Assembly (NCBI RefSeq): GCF_001641265.1
Contig: NW_020167526.1
Coordinates: 186,001 to 250,000, forward strand
DNA from: Pseudogymnoascus destructans
Lineage: Eukaryota; Ascomycota; Leotiomycetes; Thelebolales; Thelebolaceae
Direction of reading: 5' to 3'
Length of the DNA stretch: 64,000 nt
The translations under genes and the position numbers were made by a program. The notes under the pieces were generated by a model that was not told the origin of the DNA, ran no database searches, and saw only the letters and a list, made by a program, of their open reading frames with translations. Shown here one piece after another: positions 1 through 10,150 of this stretch. Every line of letters begins with the position of its first letter. The stretch's first letter is position 1.

Positions 1-2210
1 AAAAAGTTCGAAAGGTCCATAGCGTCTGATATATGACCAGTTTGTTGTACTCGAGTATATAAGTCGTTTAGAACAGGAAGTGTATAGGAAGCTGTATTGG
101 GCGTAAAAGAATCGTGCTTTTTCAAAAGCAATTGTAGATAGTCATATTTGTAACGTCATGGTGCCATGATCGAATAAGCCAGTGAATTGCAAAGTGTATT
201 GTCATTGTTTTGATTGGATCCAGGTTGTTGCTAAAAGATTCGAGCATGAACTCAAGCCATTGCCGATGATAATATCTTTTTAAAGAGGCTATAATACCTT
301 GATCAAGAGGTTGATATCGACTGGTCGCATTTGGAGGAGCCAGATAATTCTTATGTTTGGAGGAGGAGGCGTCGATTCCACTGCAGTGATATGGGCTGAG
401 AAGTTATCCATTGTAAGCAGTATAGAACGTGACATACCAATATGAGTATAGAAAGCATTTAGCCAATCTGCCATAACAAATTGATTCATCCAAGCCTTCT
501 TATTCCACCTCCAAACCCCACCCATTGCCCCTACATCAACGTGTTGTAAAGCTCGAGGCTTTTTAGCCTTTCCAATAAACTAAAGAGGAAGTCGATCTGT
601 TCCAGCAGCATTAACACAAATGGCTACTGATATGCGTGCTTTGTCCTTCTTCTGTCCTGGAATTGATCATGTTGTAAAGCCCTTTGAAGGGCTCATCCTC
701 CAGTAAAGCCCAGTCTCATCCATGTTGTAAATATTGTCCTCTAAAAACTCCCCTGCAATAGTTTGTATAGCCTTCATTTGTTCTTCTGCAGTGACACCAA
801 TAGATCCAGCTTCACCATGTAGAGTTCGATATAATATATTATGCCGTTGTCAAAACTTTACGATCCATCCGTAGCTAAATTCTGGTGTAGGTAGTCCATG
901 GTGTAATGGTGGGTGCACCAGATATGAGAATCTAGCCACCCAAGGAAGGGATGAATTTACTAAGACAACACACTGTCTTAGGAAACAGAGCCAAAGGGTT
1001 GTAGCTTAGACTATTCCACAACGCAGCAATCAGGTGTATGATGTGGTGAAGTGGTTTAGACAAGTTGCAACAAATGTTGAGTCTGAGAACTCAGGGGTAA
1101 GTCAGAGGTTAGCACCTCACTGACTTTTCAAAAACAGAGAATAACAAGATCAATGCTTGGAAGCTTGGAAAAGACGTAGAAGTATGTGCTAGTCGATTTA
1201 CTGTATTGCCTGCTTGCCCTTTCTTAAGGAAAGGGCAATCCTATTTATGCCAAAGGAGTGTAGTTCTCTCATTTTCCATGACTTTCCATGACTAACCAGG
1301 CTTGGTAAATGTATTAGAAATCAAGTGCGACCCACAACTAGCTTGCTAATCATGTAGTGAACGTAAGAGAATCCCATAGAACCATCTCTTGGGTTCCTAG
1401 CCTATAGGAAGTGAAAAGGAGGTCCAAGGTCAGAGTACCTATAGACAAATTATGTCATAACTTAACCAATCTTGTGGGTAACTAAGGAGCGATGACGTGT
1501 AATGAATCATAGAGGGTTGTAGAAGCTTCTAGAGCTATCGTTCATGTTCCTAGGCCTCTAGTTGGTAGAGATATGCCATGTGGTAGTATTGACCCACCCC
1601 CTTAAGGAGGAGATTTTCTTAATAACTTGTTCAATGAGTGTCCAAATAATATGCCGTGATGTATGTAGCATAAACAGATGTAGTAGAAGAGTTTGCAGCA
1701 ATCGTTGAGTAGTATTGCTTCTGTTGTTGGTGTGATAAGCCAAGATATGTATGGTGACTTGTAGGTTTGAGGAGGAGATTTCTAAGTTTGCTCTTGAGTT
1801 TGATAGCAAACTGAGTGCAACGAATGTCAGTATGACACATGGTATTGTGGTAGCTGATTCCAGATAATCTTCGCCTTTGATTGTAAGATTTCTGTAGTTG
1901 TAATGCCGCCACGCTCTTCAATAAGCCTCTGCCAGTCGTAAAGAGCAGCTTCTAATTCAGGCCAGGTGACAGTGTGGCGACGCTGAGCCTTAGAGCTGTT
2001 TGTTTCTAGAGTATTAGGAGTATCGTCAAGGTCCAAAAATCGAGAGCTAAGGGATTCTGAGACTGTAGATTGGCTAAGTCGACAATTGTATTGCTCGAGG
2101 AACTACTGTATAGTGGCCTTTTGTGTAGGTTTCGGATGGTGAGATCGATGCCAGGTTCGGAGGGCTTTTCGCTGTTCGAGAGACATAGAATAGAGCTTTT
2201 TCAAAGGCAT
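1..2210 (-). pseudogene. Pogo/Fot1-type transposase, broken
   Basis: Reading on the minus strand starts at an ATG at 2210 (MPLKKLYSMSLEQRKAL), then a CENP-B-type helix-turn-helix region (WPELEAALYDWQRLIEERGG, about 1880-1960). After the solo LTR it resumes with the first catalytic Asp in NMDETGLYWRM (about 700-730), the second in LLTMDNFSAH (about 395-425), a PLDQG-like third site near 300, and C-terminal sequence to position 1. Premature stops follow ATIQ, WIVKF and KGLTT, and there are frameshifts near the third catalytic site. The stops are each one C-to-T change from Gln or Arg codons. It cannot make an active transposase. Confidence 0.8.
902..1837. repeat. Solo LTR, copy A (936 bp)
   Basis: The sequence begins TGTAATGGTGGG and ends GTCAGTATGACA, is flanked by the 5-bp duplication CATGG (897-901 and 1838-1842), and has near copies at 2848-3756, 24112-25047 and 25102-26043. 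TG..CA ends with 5-bp duplications fit a solo LTR left by recombination of an LTR retrotransposon. It contains a near-perfect hairpin, TTGCCCTTTC..GAAAGGGCAA. It interrupts the pogo transposase relic between its DNA-binding and catalytic parts. Small ORFs inside it are not credible genes. Confidence 0.85.
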
Positions 2211-2381
2211 TTTGAAGGTATTCTAAGATTAGTCCAGTAATTAGTTTAAGTCGATAATTGGGAAAAGGGACTCAATATCATGTGTATCGTGATTTGTATG
2301 ACGAATGGAAGGATCCGAAGAAAGTTATCAAGTTATGCAGAAAATCGACTAATCGTGTATCGACTTAATGAGATAATACTG

Positions 2382-2734
2382 TATACTATTCCCCCCCCTG
2401 AATGATTGTCACCATCCACTATTTTGTCAAAAGGCCTCTGCCAGTGATCTCATCTTATTTACGCCTTTTTACCTAAACCAATCGCTATAAGTGGGTTTCC
2501 ACAAACTTCAAAATAGCGGGTCGTTGCAATAATTCAGGGGGATAGTAAACATAACAGGCACAGACAGGAAAGGCGAAAAATAAGGCCAAAACCAGGCAGA
2601 AAGAAATAAGGCAGAAATAAGGCAGAAATAAGGCAGAATAAGGCAGAAATAAGGCCAAAATAAGGCAGAAACACGTCCCAGTTTCCCCAACTTTTGTGTC
2701 AGCTTTCACGTGCCGGTCACGTTCATAGTGAAGA
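2382..2734. repeat. Short spacer with AAATAAGGCAG minisatellite
   Basis: This is the gap between the pogo relic and the gag-only LTR element. Positions about 2578-2670 hold several copies of an 11-bp unit AAATAAGGCAG, with one shorter unit. ORFs reading through it are repeat translations (LFLPY..) and not genes. No other feature was seen. Confidence 0.6.
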
Positions 2735-3788
2735 TGTTGGGGATAAATGAGAATGGTGCCGTAGCCCGGAACCTACCGTGGGATTACCACAACCGGTAGG
2801 AATACAGTATTAAAATGGGGCCTATCCCCTCCATAGAATAGGGTAGTTGTCATACTGACATTCGTTGCACTCAGTTTGCTATCAAACTCAAGAGCAAACT
2901 TAGAAATCTCCTCCTCAAACCTACAAGTCACTATACATATTTTGGCTTGTCACACCAACAACTAGAGCAATATTACTCAACGATTGCTACAACCCTCTAT
3001 GATTCATTACATGTCATTGCTCCTTACTTACTGGGCCGATATGACCACATAGCATATCTCTACAACCCTCTATGATTCATTACATGACATCACTCCTTAG
3101 TTACTGGGCTAATACTACACATGACATATCTCTATCAACTAGAGGCCTAGGAACATGAACGATAGCTCCAAAAGCTTCTACAACCCTCTATGATTTATTA
3201 CATGTCATCGCTCTTTAGTTACCCACAAGATTGGTTAAGTTATGACATAATTTGTCTATAGGGGTACTCTGACCTTGGACCTCCTTTCACTTCCTATAGG
3301 CTAGGAACCTAGGAGATGGTTCTATGGGATTCTCTTACATCGACTACAGTTACCAAGCCTGGTTAGTCATGGAAAGTCTTGGAAAATGAGAGAACTACAC
3401 TCCTTTAGCATAAATAGGATTGCCCTTTCCTTAAGAAAGGGCAAGCAGACAATACAGTAAATCGACAATCACATACTTCCACATCTTTTCCAAGCTTCCA
3501 AGCATTGATCTTGATACTCCTTGTTTCTGAAAAGTCAGTGAGGTGCTAACCTCTGACTTACCCCTGAGTTCCCAGACTCAACATTTGTTGCAACTTGTCT
3601 GAACCACTTCACTACATCACACACCTGATTGCTGCATTGTGGAATAGTCTAAGCTATGGCCCTTTGGCTCTGTTTTCTAAGACAGTGTGTTGTCTTAGTA
3701 AATTCATCCCTTCCTTGGGTGGCTAGATTCTCACATCTGGTGCACCCACCATTACAGTAGTCAAGTCAATCCCAGGATATTCTCAACA
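2735..3788 (+). repeat. Left LTR of the gag-only element, split by solo LTR B
   Basis: The LTR is 2735-2847 plus 3762-3788 and aligns with the right LTR at 7315-7458. The break carries solo LTR B and its GTAGT duplication. Differences from the right LTR include a small deletion and several substitutions, so the element is not recent. Confidence 0.8.
2848..3756. repeat. Solo LTR, copy B (909 bp)
   Basis: Same family as copies A, C and D, in the orientation TGTCATACTGAC..CACCATTACA. It has the 5-bp duplication GTAGT at 2843-2847 and 3757-3761, so it inserted into the LTR of another retrotransposon. Like copy D it carries repeated blocks around GATTCATTACATG that A and C lack, which suggests two subfamilies. 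Confidence 0.85.
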
Positions 3789-3802
3789 GGTTATGAGCCC
3801 GG
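3789..3802 (+). promoter_or_regulatory. Candidate primer-binding site (initiator tRNA-Met half)
   Basis: Directly after the left LTR the sequence GGTTATGAGCCC is complementary to the anticodon-loop segment of eukaryotic initiator tRNA-Met (GGGCTCATAACC). Copia-type elements are known to prime from a cleaved half of that tRNA, so this fits a Copia-like element. The match is from memory of the tRNA and has not been tested against this genome. Confidence 0.55.
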
Positions 3803-4213
3803 TTGCATAACGATTCGACTCAGTAAGCTCTACATGTGTAGAGCCATTCGGGAGGACCGATACTGCCTGCTTTGCGAGGCCTATTTACGATATATTCGGG
3901 AGGACCGATACTGCCTACAGGGCCTATTACAATCTTTGGATACTGCCTGCTTTGCGAGGCCTTTTATGATTAAAATGGACGAATTTGAGAGCCGATGCTT
4001 AAGGGAGCATCAAATTATACGCTATGGAAGTCGAGGATTGAGATGGTTCTCACCCGAGAGAGGTTATGGAGCATCGTTTGCAGGCGACGAATAAAGCCAG
4101 AATCCGATATGAAGGCGCAAGCTGATTACGACGATGATGCTGAGCGGGCGGCTGCTACAATTTTCCTCTACTTATCCGAAGAAGCTGAGCTATATGTGAG
4201 AGACCTCCGAGAC

Positions 4214-6712
4214 CAGTGTTCCCCAAAATAGTATTAGTATTTGTGGTTTTCAAATAGTATTTGGCGATGAGCAGTATTCGGGCTAAAATTGGGGTATTCG
4301 GCGAGTATTTGCCAAAGACTCAAATACTATTCAAGTCCTTGGCAAGCACGGCCCAGGATTCCAAGCTACGAAGATTTTACCCCGCCCTCATAGATAGATC
4401 CGTAGAAATAGATCCATAGATAATATACCAATTGATATTTCTACCAGAATGAGCGACTCTGAGCTATCAGCAATTCCAAGTGACGAAGATAAGGAAATTC
4501 AGCGTCTACCACCCCCTTTTCCATTCGAGTCTTCGCCGTCGATAGCTCTACCATTACTACAAATACGGCCACAACTCCCAAATACTCAGTCACCGTTGTT
4601 CTTAAAGAATGTATTCAGTAGAACATTGTTAAGCACCAGCCCTGCAACGATAAAGATTGTCTGTATGCAAGATGGCTGTAATTATAAGCCAAAACCGAAG
4701 CTTTTATCATGGAATATCACGAGTAATTTGTGAAGGCATGTTGAAAGCATGCATCCTGCATTATACGAAGCTATAAAACCAGGAACTCCATTGCTACAGC
4801 GTGCTCAGAGTTCGCAGAGTCAGAGTTCGCAGGATTCGCAGGGCGCTCCGAATATGAGAACAGCCCGAAACGCCCAACAATTCTTTACTCCTTGAGTAGG
4901 AGGATCCGTTCTTGCCTCTCAATATAGAGAGTTATTACTTGCATTTATTGTATCTAATAACTTACCAATGAGTCTGGTTGATCAGCCTTCGTTTCGTCAG
5001 CTTATTCACCAGCTTAGCCCTTCAACGTTAGCTATATCAACAAGCTCCTTAATGCGCGATTTACACAAGACATTCTGCAACCACTGTATGAAGCTACAGA
5101 TAGAACTCCAGGCTCATATAGTAAAGGGCGGACAGTTATCACTTACGACTGATTCATGGTCTGCAATGAATGGTGCAGAGCACGCTGCGATAACTGTTCA
5201 TTGGATAAATAAAGAATGGGTTCACTGGCACTGTGTTCTTGATATCATACATCTAAAGGAGCCCATTCATTCTGGTAAATATCTTGCAGAGCAGCTTCAA
5301 GCTGTTACGGACGACTTTGGTATTACGAACGGAGTCTTTACAATTACTAGAGACAATGCATCGAACAATACAGCAATGCTCGCAAAGTTTGAAATAGGGG
5401 CATGCACGAGCGTCGTTTCTATACAGCAACCATGGAGCTTTACAGTAAAGGAAGGCGACGTCCAATGCATGGCACACATTATAAACCTTGCGGTTCAAGC
5501 AGCTTTAACTATGTTAAAAGCTGTACCATCAGAACAAACGGAATTGTATAGGCTTAAGCAAGGCTTAGCTCATACTCAAGGCTTCGTTCTTAATAAAGAA
5601 GAAGTGGCAACGGTTCTTATAAAACTACGTCAGCATATCTATGTGTTCTGGAACTGTCGAGCATGAAAAGATGCATTGAAAGTACAAGCATCTGCTATGG
5701 GTATTCAGGTGGTTTCAATGTCCCTCAATATGTCTGTATGATGGAACTCAACATATTATATGCTTGAGAACGCTTTGAAGCTTGAGCAGCCGATCAATGC
5801 TTTATGTGCTTCGCAAATGATGGATTTTTGATATTATTATTACATCAATAGAATGGCAAGTGTTACATGGACTAAAGGCGTTCTTTAAGATATTCGTCAA
5901 ACCAGCAGAGCAAGTTCAAGCAGATAATTATCCAACATTGAACGTCTGTATTCACTATCTACGGCTTTTAAATAAGCTTAAGGCAATGGAAAACGCTCCA
6001 TCAACAACAGCAGCAATTAGCGCAGCTTGTAAAGCGTCGTATAATAAGCTTGATACTTATTATAACCTTGTGACAAATCAAGGCTCAAGCCACTCATCAA
6101 TTGCTACTATCTGCGACCCAAGATTCAACTCAAGTATATACGAATTTTATATGCCAAATAGTATAGACGCTGTAAAACGAGATAGGGCAAGAGCACAGTT
6201 CGCAGCTTGCTATAACTGGTATAAAGACTGTGAGAACGATATACAGGTTGCTGCTATTGAAGCTACTATTGCTGCCGAAACTGAGCAGCCAACGACTCTA
6301 AGAGAACTTGATTCCGACGACGAGATGTATCAGCATCGTGGGCCTTCTATTGAGGAAGTTGAGTGGTGACGATGGTTCAAAGAGAATGGTGTCGACCGTA
6401 ATACTAATATCCTCAAATATTGGCAGGCAAAGCAGTATCAGTATCCAGTTATATCACGGATCACACGGGACTATTTGGCAATTCCAGCCTCATCGGCAGT
6501 GTCAGAGCGTATATTTAGTGTCAGCGGTGATATAGTCACAAAGAAAAGGAACAGGTTATTACCTTCAACTCTTCGATATCTACTCTGCCTACGGGATTGG
6601 GGGGTTATAGGCGACGAGGAGGAGGATAATAGTGAGTAGACAGTTATCATATTTCATTACTATATACTACAGTTGAGACTCAAAATACTCAAATACTATT
6701 TGGGGAACACTG
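4214..6712 (+). mobile_element. hAT DNA transposon inserted in gag
   Basis: The element is 2,499 bp with terminal inverted repeats CAGTGTTCCCCAAA and an 8-bp duplication TCCGAGAC at 4206-4213 and 6713-6720. Both features are diagnostic of the hAT superfamily. Subterminal ATAGTATTTG-like motifs occur at both ends. It encodes one decayed transposase on the plus strand. Confidence 0.9.
4449..6639 (+). pseudogene. hAT transposase, broken
   Basis: From the ATG at 4449: a BED-type zinc finger (CMQDGCNYKP.., then RHVESMHP, about 4660-4755), the RNase-H-like core with TTDSWSAMNGAEHAA (about 5148-5192) and TITRDNASNNTAM (about 5337-5376), and the C-terminal hAT dimerisation region (PASSAVSERIFSVSGDI, about 6484-6534). 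In-frame TGA stops lie at 4731, 4893, 5664, about 5736 and 6367; each sits where an Arg codon CGA is expected. One frameshift lies between about 5740 and 5860. The final stop TAG is at 6637-6639. Family assignment is firm; the gene is dead. Confidence 0.85.
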
Positions 6713-7314
6713 TCCGAGACCCTATTATAATATGGGCAAAGCTCGGAGAGGTCTTCTCTACAGTTGGGTTTATAGCCCGTTATAATATGTGGCAACGGCT
6801 TTTTGATGTGGGAAAGGGGCCCTCGAGTACGACCCCTGGATACTTGGATAAAGTGAGGAAAATAGCTCTAGAGCTACGGGAATCAGGGGCAGAAGTGAGC
6901 GACGAGCTGCTCGTTACAGTAGCTTTACAGGGGCTGCCAAAGAGGTTCGACACTCTCGTTGCAGTGATTACTCACGCTGAGGTGCCCCCTACTTTCGATG
7001 CTCTTACAGGTCTACTTGCAGACGAAGTAGGAAGAATAGGGGAGGCCCCTGTTTACAAGAGCTCTAATAGGGCTGAAACGGGGGATAGGGGAGCACCCGG
7101 TGCGTGTTGGCACTGCGGGAAGCTAGGCCACCGGCGCGATCGGTGCTTTGAGCTACACCCAGAGCTGAAGAATAAGGGGGGGGGGCTAGGAACAGGGCCA
7201 TTGCCTACACCAGGGGGAAGAGGGAATCTGTCGCCAGAGGGGGCCGGTATGGCTATAGTTCGGGCTTCAGCTTCAGCTACGCATTGGTAGGCTTCCAGGC
7301 TTTGGCAAGGGGAG

Positions 7315-7458
7315 TGTTGGGGATAAATGAGAATGGTGCCGTAGCCCGGAACCTACCGTGGGATTACCGAGCACAACCGGTGGGAATACAGTACTAAAAT
7401 GGGGCCTATCCCCTCCGTAGGATAGGGTAGTCGAGTCAATCCCAAGATATTCTCAACA
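7315..7458 (+). repeat. Right LTR of the gag-only element (144 bp)
   Basis: Begins TGTTGGGGATAAATG and ends TATTCTCAACA. It aligns with the left LTR and is followed by the duplication GAAGA at 7459-7463. Confidence 0.85.
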
Positions 7459-7766
7459 GAAGATTAACTTACCTTTGATCACGTGATTATGCATGGAATA
7501 CGAAGGCCAAGTACTGGTAACTTCTAAAAGAATGCCTCTATAATATCATATCAAACCTTTGCGTCTACTGTTGATTATCATGTCTTGATATATTCATAAG
7601 TTATCCTTATTTTGTAACTTATATATTCTCTTCTTTGATATTGTAGTATGTTATAGATACTTGCATCACCCTCCTCCTCCACATAATAACCTTCCTCACC
7701 TGGCCTCCGCCAACCCCCTTACCGCCGCCGCACATACCATATACCCCACGCCCCCAGCAACAACAG
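7459..7766 (+). other. Upstream region of the oxidoreductase gene
   Basis: This is AT-rich to about 7650 and then pyrimidine/C-rich just before the ATG at 7767. No ORF, repeat or RNA gene was recognised. It presumably holds the promoter of the next gene. Confidence 0.4.
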
Positions 7767-9653
7767 ATGTCCATTCACGAAGTCCTCCCCTTCCACGAGG
7801 GCGAGACCAGCCTCCACCACACCCTCCACATCCCCGACAGAGACAACCCTACCCAGCCCTTCCTCTCCCCCTTCGCCGCCAGCGTCCTCAAGCGCTCCCC
7901 ACTCATCGCCCTCGGCGCCCTGGACGAGCAAGGCCGCCCTTGGACCACACTATGGGGAGGCGAGCCAGCCTTCGCGCGTTCCATCGCCCCGTCTGTCATC
8001 GCTATCAAGTCGAGTATTGCGCGCACACATGACCCCGTCATGGAGATCCTGCTTGGTGCTGCGACGCCGGGAGAGGTGGTGCAGGGGGGCGAGAAGGGTG
8101 CGCTGATGAGTGGCCTGGCCATCGATCTCGAGTCGCGGCTGCGAGCAAAGTTTGCGGGCCGTATGATAGCTGGTGCGCTGCAGGAGCCTGAGAAGGACAG
8201 TGGTGCAGCGGAAGTGCAACTGGTGATGAAGATTGAGACGAGTTTAGGTGCGTACTCCCCTGCAACCCTCTGATTTGATAGATTGAAATATAAATACTAA
8301 CACTCTCCAGGCAACTGTCCCAAATACCTCAACCGCAAAACCATCACCCCCGCCCTCCCCACCCCCTCCCTCCTCTCCACCTCCCTCCCCCTCCCCCCCG
8401 CCGCCATCTCCCTCGTCCACGCAGCGGACCTCTTCTTCCTCTCCTCCTCCCACCCCACCTCCCCCTCCACAAACCACCGCGGCGGTCCCCCGGGCTTCAT
8501 CCGCATCCTCACCAACACCTCAACGGAACTAACCCTCGTCTACCCCGAATACTCCGGTAACAACCTCTACCAAACCCTCGGGAACTACCGTCTCTCCCCC
8601 CTCGCCTCGCTGCTCATCCCCGACTTCGCAACAGGGAACGCGCTGTACTTAACTGGTCGAGTGGACATCCTCATTGGCCCCGCCGCCTCCGCAATCCTCC
8701 CGCACACCAACCTCGCTATAAAATTCACAGCCACCGAACACCGCTTCATCGCCACCTTCCTCCCCTTCCGCGCCACCCCAATCGAACCATCCCCCTACAA
8801 CCCGCGCGTCCGCCTCCTCGCCACCGAGCAGCCCGCCGGCGCTACATCCCAGCCCGGGGCCGCAGGCACCGCAACACTTCTTTCCCAGACAAGCCTCTCG
8901 CCAAGCATATCGCGCTTCCGGTTCCGGCTCGATAAAGCTGCGAATTGGAAACGGGGGCAGTATGTCGTACTCGATTTTAGCGATGAGTTGGGGATGGGGT
9001 ATAGTCATATGAGGGATGAGGATCCGCAGAGCTTGAATGATGATTTAGTGAGGACATTTACGGTGTCGTCTTCTCCGCCTTCGGTGGAGGCGGAATCAGC
9101 GGCTGCGGAGTTTGAGATCACGATCCGGAAGGTGGGACGCGTGACGGGGTTTTTGTTTAAGAGGGATGGGGGGAAGAAGGGACTTACGATCCCGGTGTCG
9201 GGATTTGGAGGGGAGTTTGTGGATGAGTCTACCGAGGGGGTAAGGGAGAAGACGGTGTATATCGCCGGTGGAGTCGGTATCACCCCCTTCCTTGCCCTGA
9301 TGGGCTTGAAGGTCGATAAGGGGGTGACGCTCTTCTGGACCGTACGAGAAGCAGATCTAGGGCTCGTGGCAGATGCATTAGAGAAGATCGAAGGGCTAGG
9401 TGCAGCACTGAAGTTGTTTATCACGGGTGTGAGTGCAGAAGGCGGGTTGGGGGGAAGAGTGGATAAAGGGGAGGTGTTGGGGAGGATTGTGAAGGATGGA
9501 GGGGTAGTTTGGGAGAGGAGGATTGAGAAGGAGGATTTGGTGGGGGAGAAAGGGGGAGCGAGGTGGATGCTTTGTGCGGGGAAGCCGTTGAGGAGTAAGG
9601 TTTTGGAGTGGCTGGAGTGGGAGAGGGTGATGTGGGAGGATTTTGATTATTGA
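7767..9653 (+). CDS. PNPOx-like / FAD-binding ferredoxin-reductase-type oxidoreductase
   Basis: Two exons (7767-8247, 8311-9653; intron GTGCGT..CTCCAG with a CTAAC branch site) give about 607 aa. The N-terminal half resembles pyridoxamine-5'-phosphate-oxidase-like FMN-binding split-barrel proteins (SPLIALGALDEQGRPWTTLW). The C-terminal half is a ferredoxin-NADP reductase-type module: an FAD-binding barrel ending in RTFTVSSSP, then the nucleotide-binding motif YIAGGVGITPF. This arrangement suggests a soluble FMN/FAD flavoprotein that moves electrons from NAD(P)H; the substrate is unknown. The start has a favourable ACAGATGTC context. The first half of exon 2 is very C-rich and the second half very G-rich. 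Confidence 0.85.
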
Positions 9654-10150
9654 AGCGGGAGTTTAGGGGAGGGATTTGTGTTGGTCATGAGGGTGCTGGG
9701 GGTTTCGAAAGGGGGAAATGGGTATAATAGTTTTCATAAAATATTTCGGGGATATTAATATAAATCCTCAACATAAATAAATAAAAATCTATCAACACCT
9801 CAAATCCTTCCAAATGAGAAAACAATTCCCGGCCTCTTCTATAGTCTGTGAATCTCATTTACTTAACAACAACGACCAGACTTCCCATCTATATCTGTCG
9901 AGGGTTGTTATAAGCCTCAGGCACCAATTTTCAAGCGCCCACCACTTCAACCAACCCACCCCTTAACTGAAACGTCCACACATCCATAAAACCACACAGC
10001 TATCAATTCTTGGACACTCGAACAACCACCCATTCCATATTCCTCCGGACCAGAGGGATACCCACCCATTACCCGTCCAAAGGGCCCTCGCTGCCCCTCC
10101 ACCCCGCTCAAAAATTCCCACCCACCACCCCATCAACATCAACTCTCACA
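9654..10150. other. Intergenic region
   Basis: Lies between two plus-strand genes. The AT-rich stretch at 9720-9800 probably holds the upstream gene's 3' end. An open frame continues upstream of 10151 but has no ATG (it begins TTG at 10010), so it is treated as the leader of the next gene. Confidence 0.4.

Larger units (their letters stand above)
1..2381 (-). mobile_element. Pogo/Fot1-type DNA transposon relic (left end outside window)
   Basis: A degenerate Tc1/mariner-superfamily element of the pogo/Fot1 type runs off the left edge. Its right end is a terminal repeat at about 2340-2381, read on the minus strand as CAGTATTATCTCATTAAGTC and onward, followed by TA at 2382-2383, the usual target duplication. 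A related end sequence occurs in the small element at 52266-52428. The element is interrupted by a solo LTR at 902-1837. The other terminus is not in the window. Confidence 0.8.
3975..7290 (+). pseudogene. Copia-like gag, interrupted by an hAT element
   Basis: The gag reads LKGASNYTLWKSRIEMVL (about 3998-4052), stops at the hAT insertion (4213), and resumes in frame at 6721 with PIIIWAKLGEVF. It continues through the core region (ALQGLPKRFDTLVAVIT) to a zinc knuckle CWHCGKLGHRRDRC (about 7108-7150), ending in TAG at 7288-7290. One 8-bp target copy (TCCGAGAC) was gained with the hAT insertion. There is also a one-base shift near 3990, so an ATG at 3975 is out of frame with the body; 3995 is the alternative start. 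The leader at 3830-3965 repeats ATTCGGGAGGACCGATACTG. No pol follows. Confidence 0.75.
2735..7458 (+). mobile_element. Gag-only Copia-like LTR retrotransposon with nested insertions
   Basis: Two LTRs of about 140-144 bp (TGTTGGGG..CTCAACA) flank an internal region, and the 5-bp duplication GAAGA lies at 2730-2734 and 7459-7463. The internal region encodes only a Copia-like gag with a CCHC knuckle; no protease, integrase or reverse transcriptase is present. This matches non-autonomous gag-only (TR-GAG) elements. Removing the solo LTR in the left LTR and the hAT element in gag gives an element of roughly 1.3 kb. A purine-rich tract (GCAAGGGGAG) directly precedes the right LTR. Confidence 0.8.

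Noticed and set aside
902..1837. Possible DNA transposon in place of a solo LTR.
   Set aside because: TG..CA ends, 5-bp duplications in all four copies and no long inverted repeats favour a solo LTR.
2485..2709. Open frames rich in LFLPY and similar words.
   Set aside because: They translate an 11-bp tandem repeat.
7661..8265. Several frames overlapping exon 1 of the oxidoreductase on both strands.
   Set aside because: Shadow frames of a strongly biased coding exon.
10010..10150. N-terminal extension of the isochorismatase fusion protein.
   Set aside because: The open frame begins with TTG; the first ATG is at 10151 in a good context.
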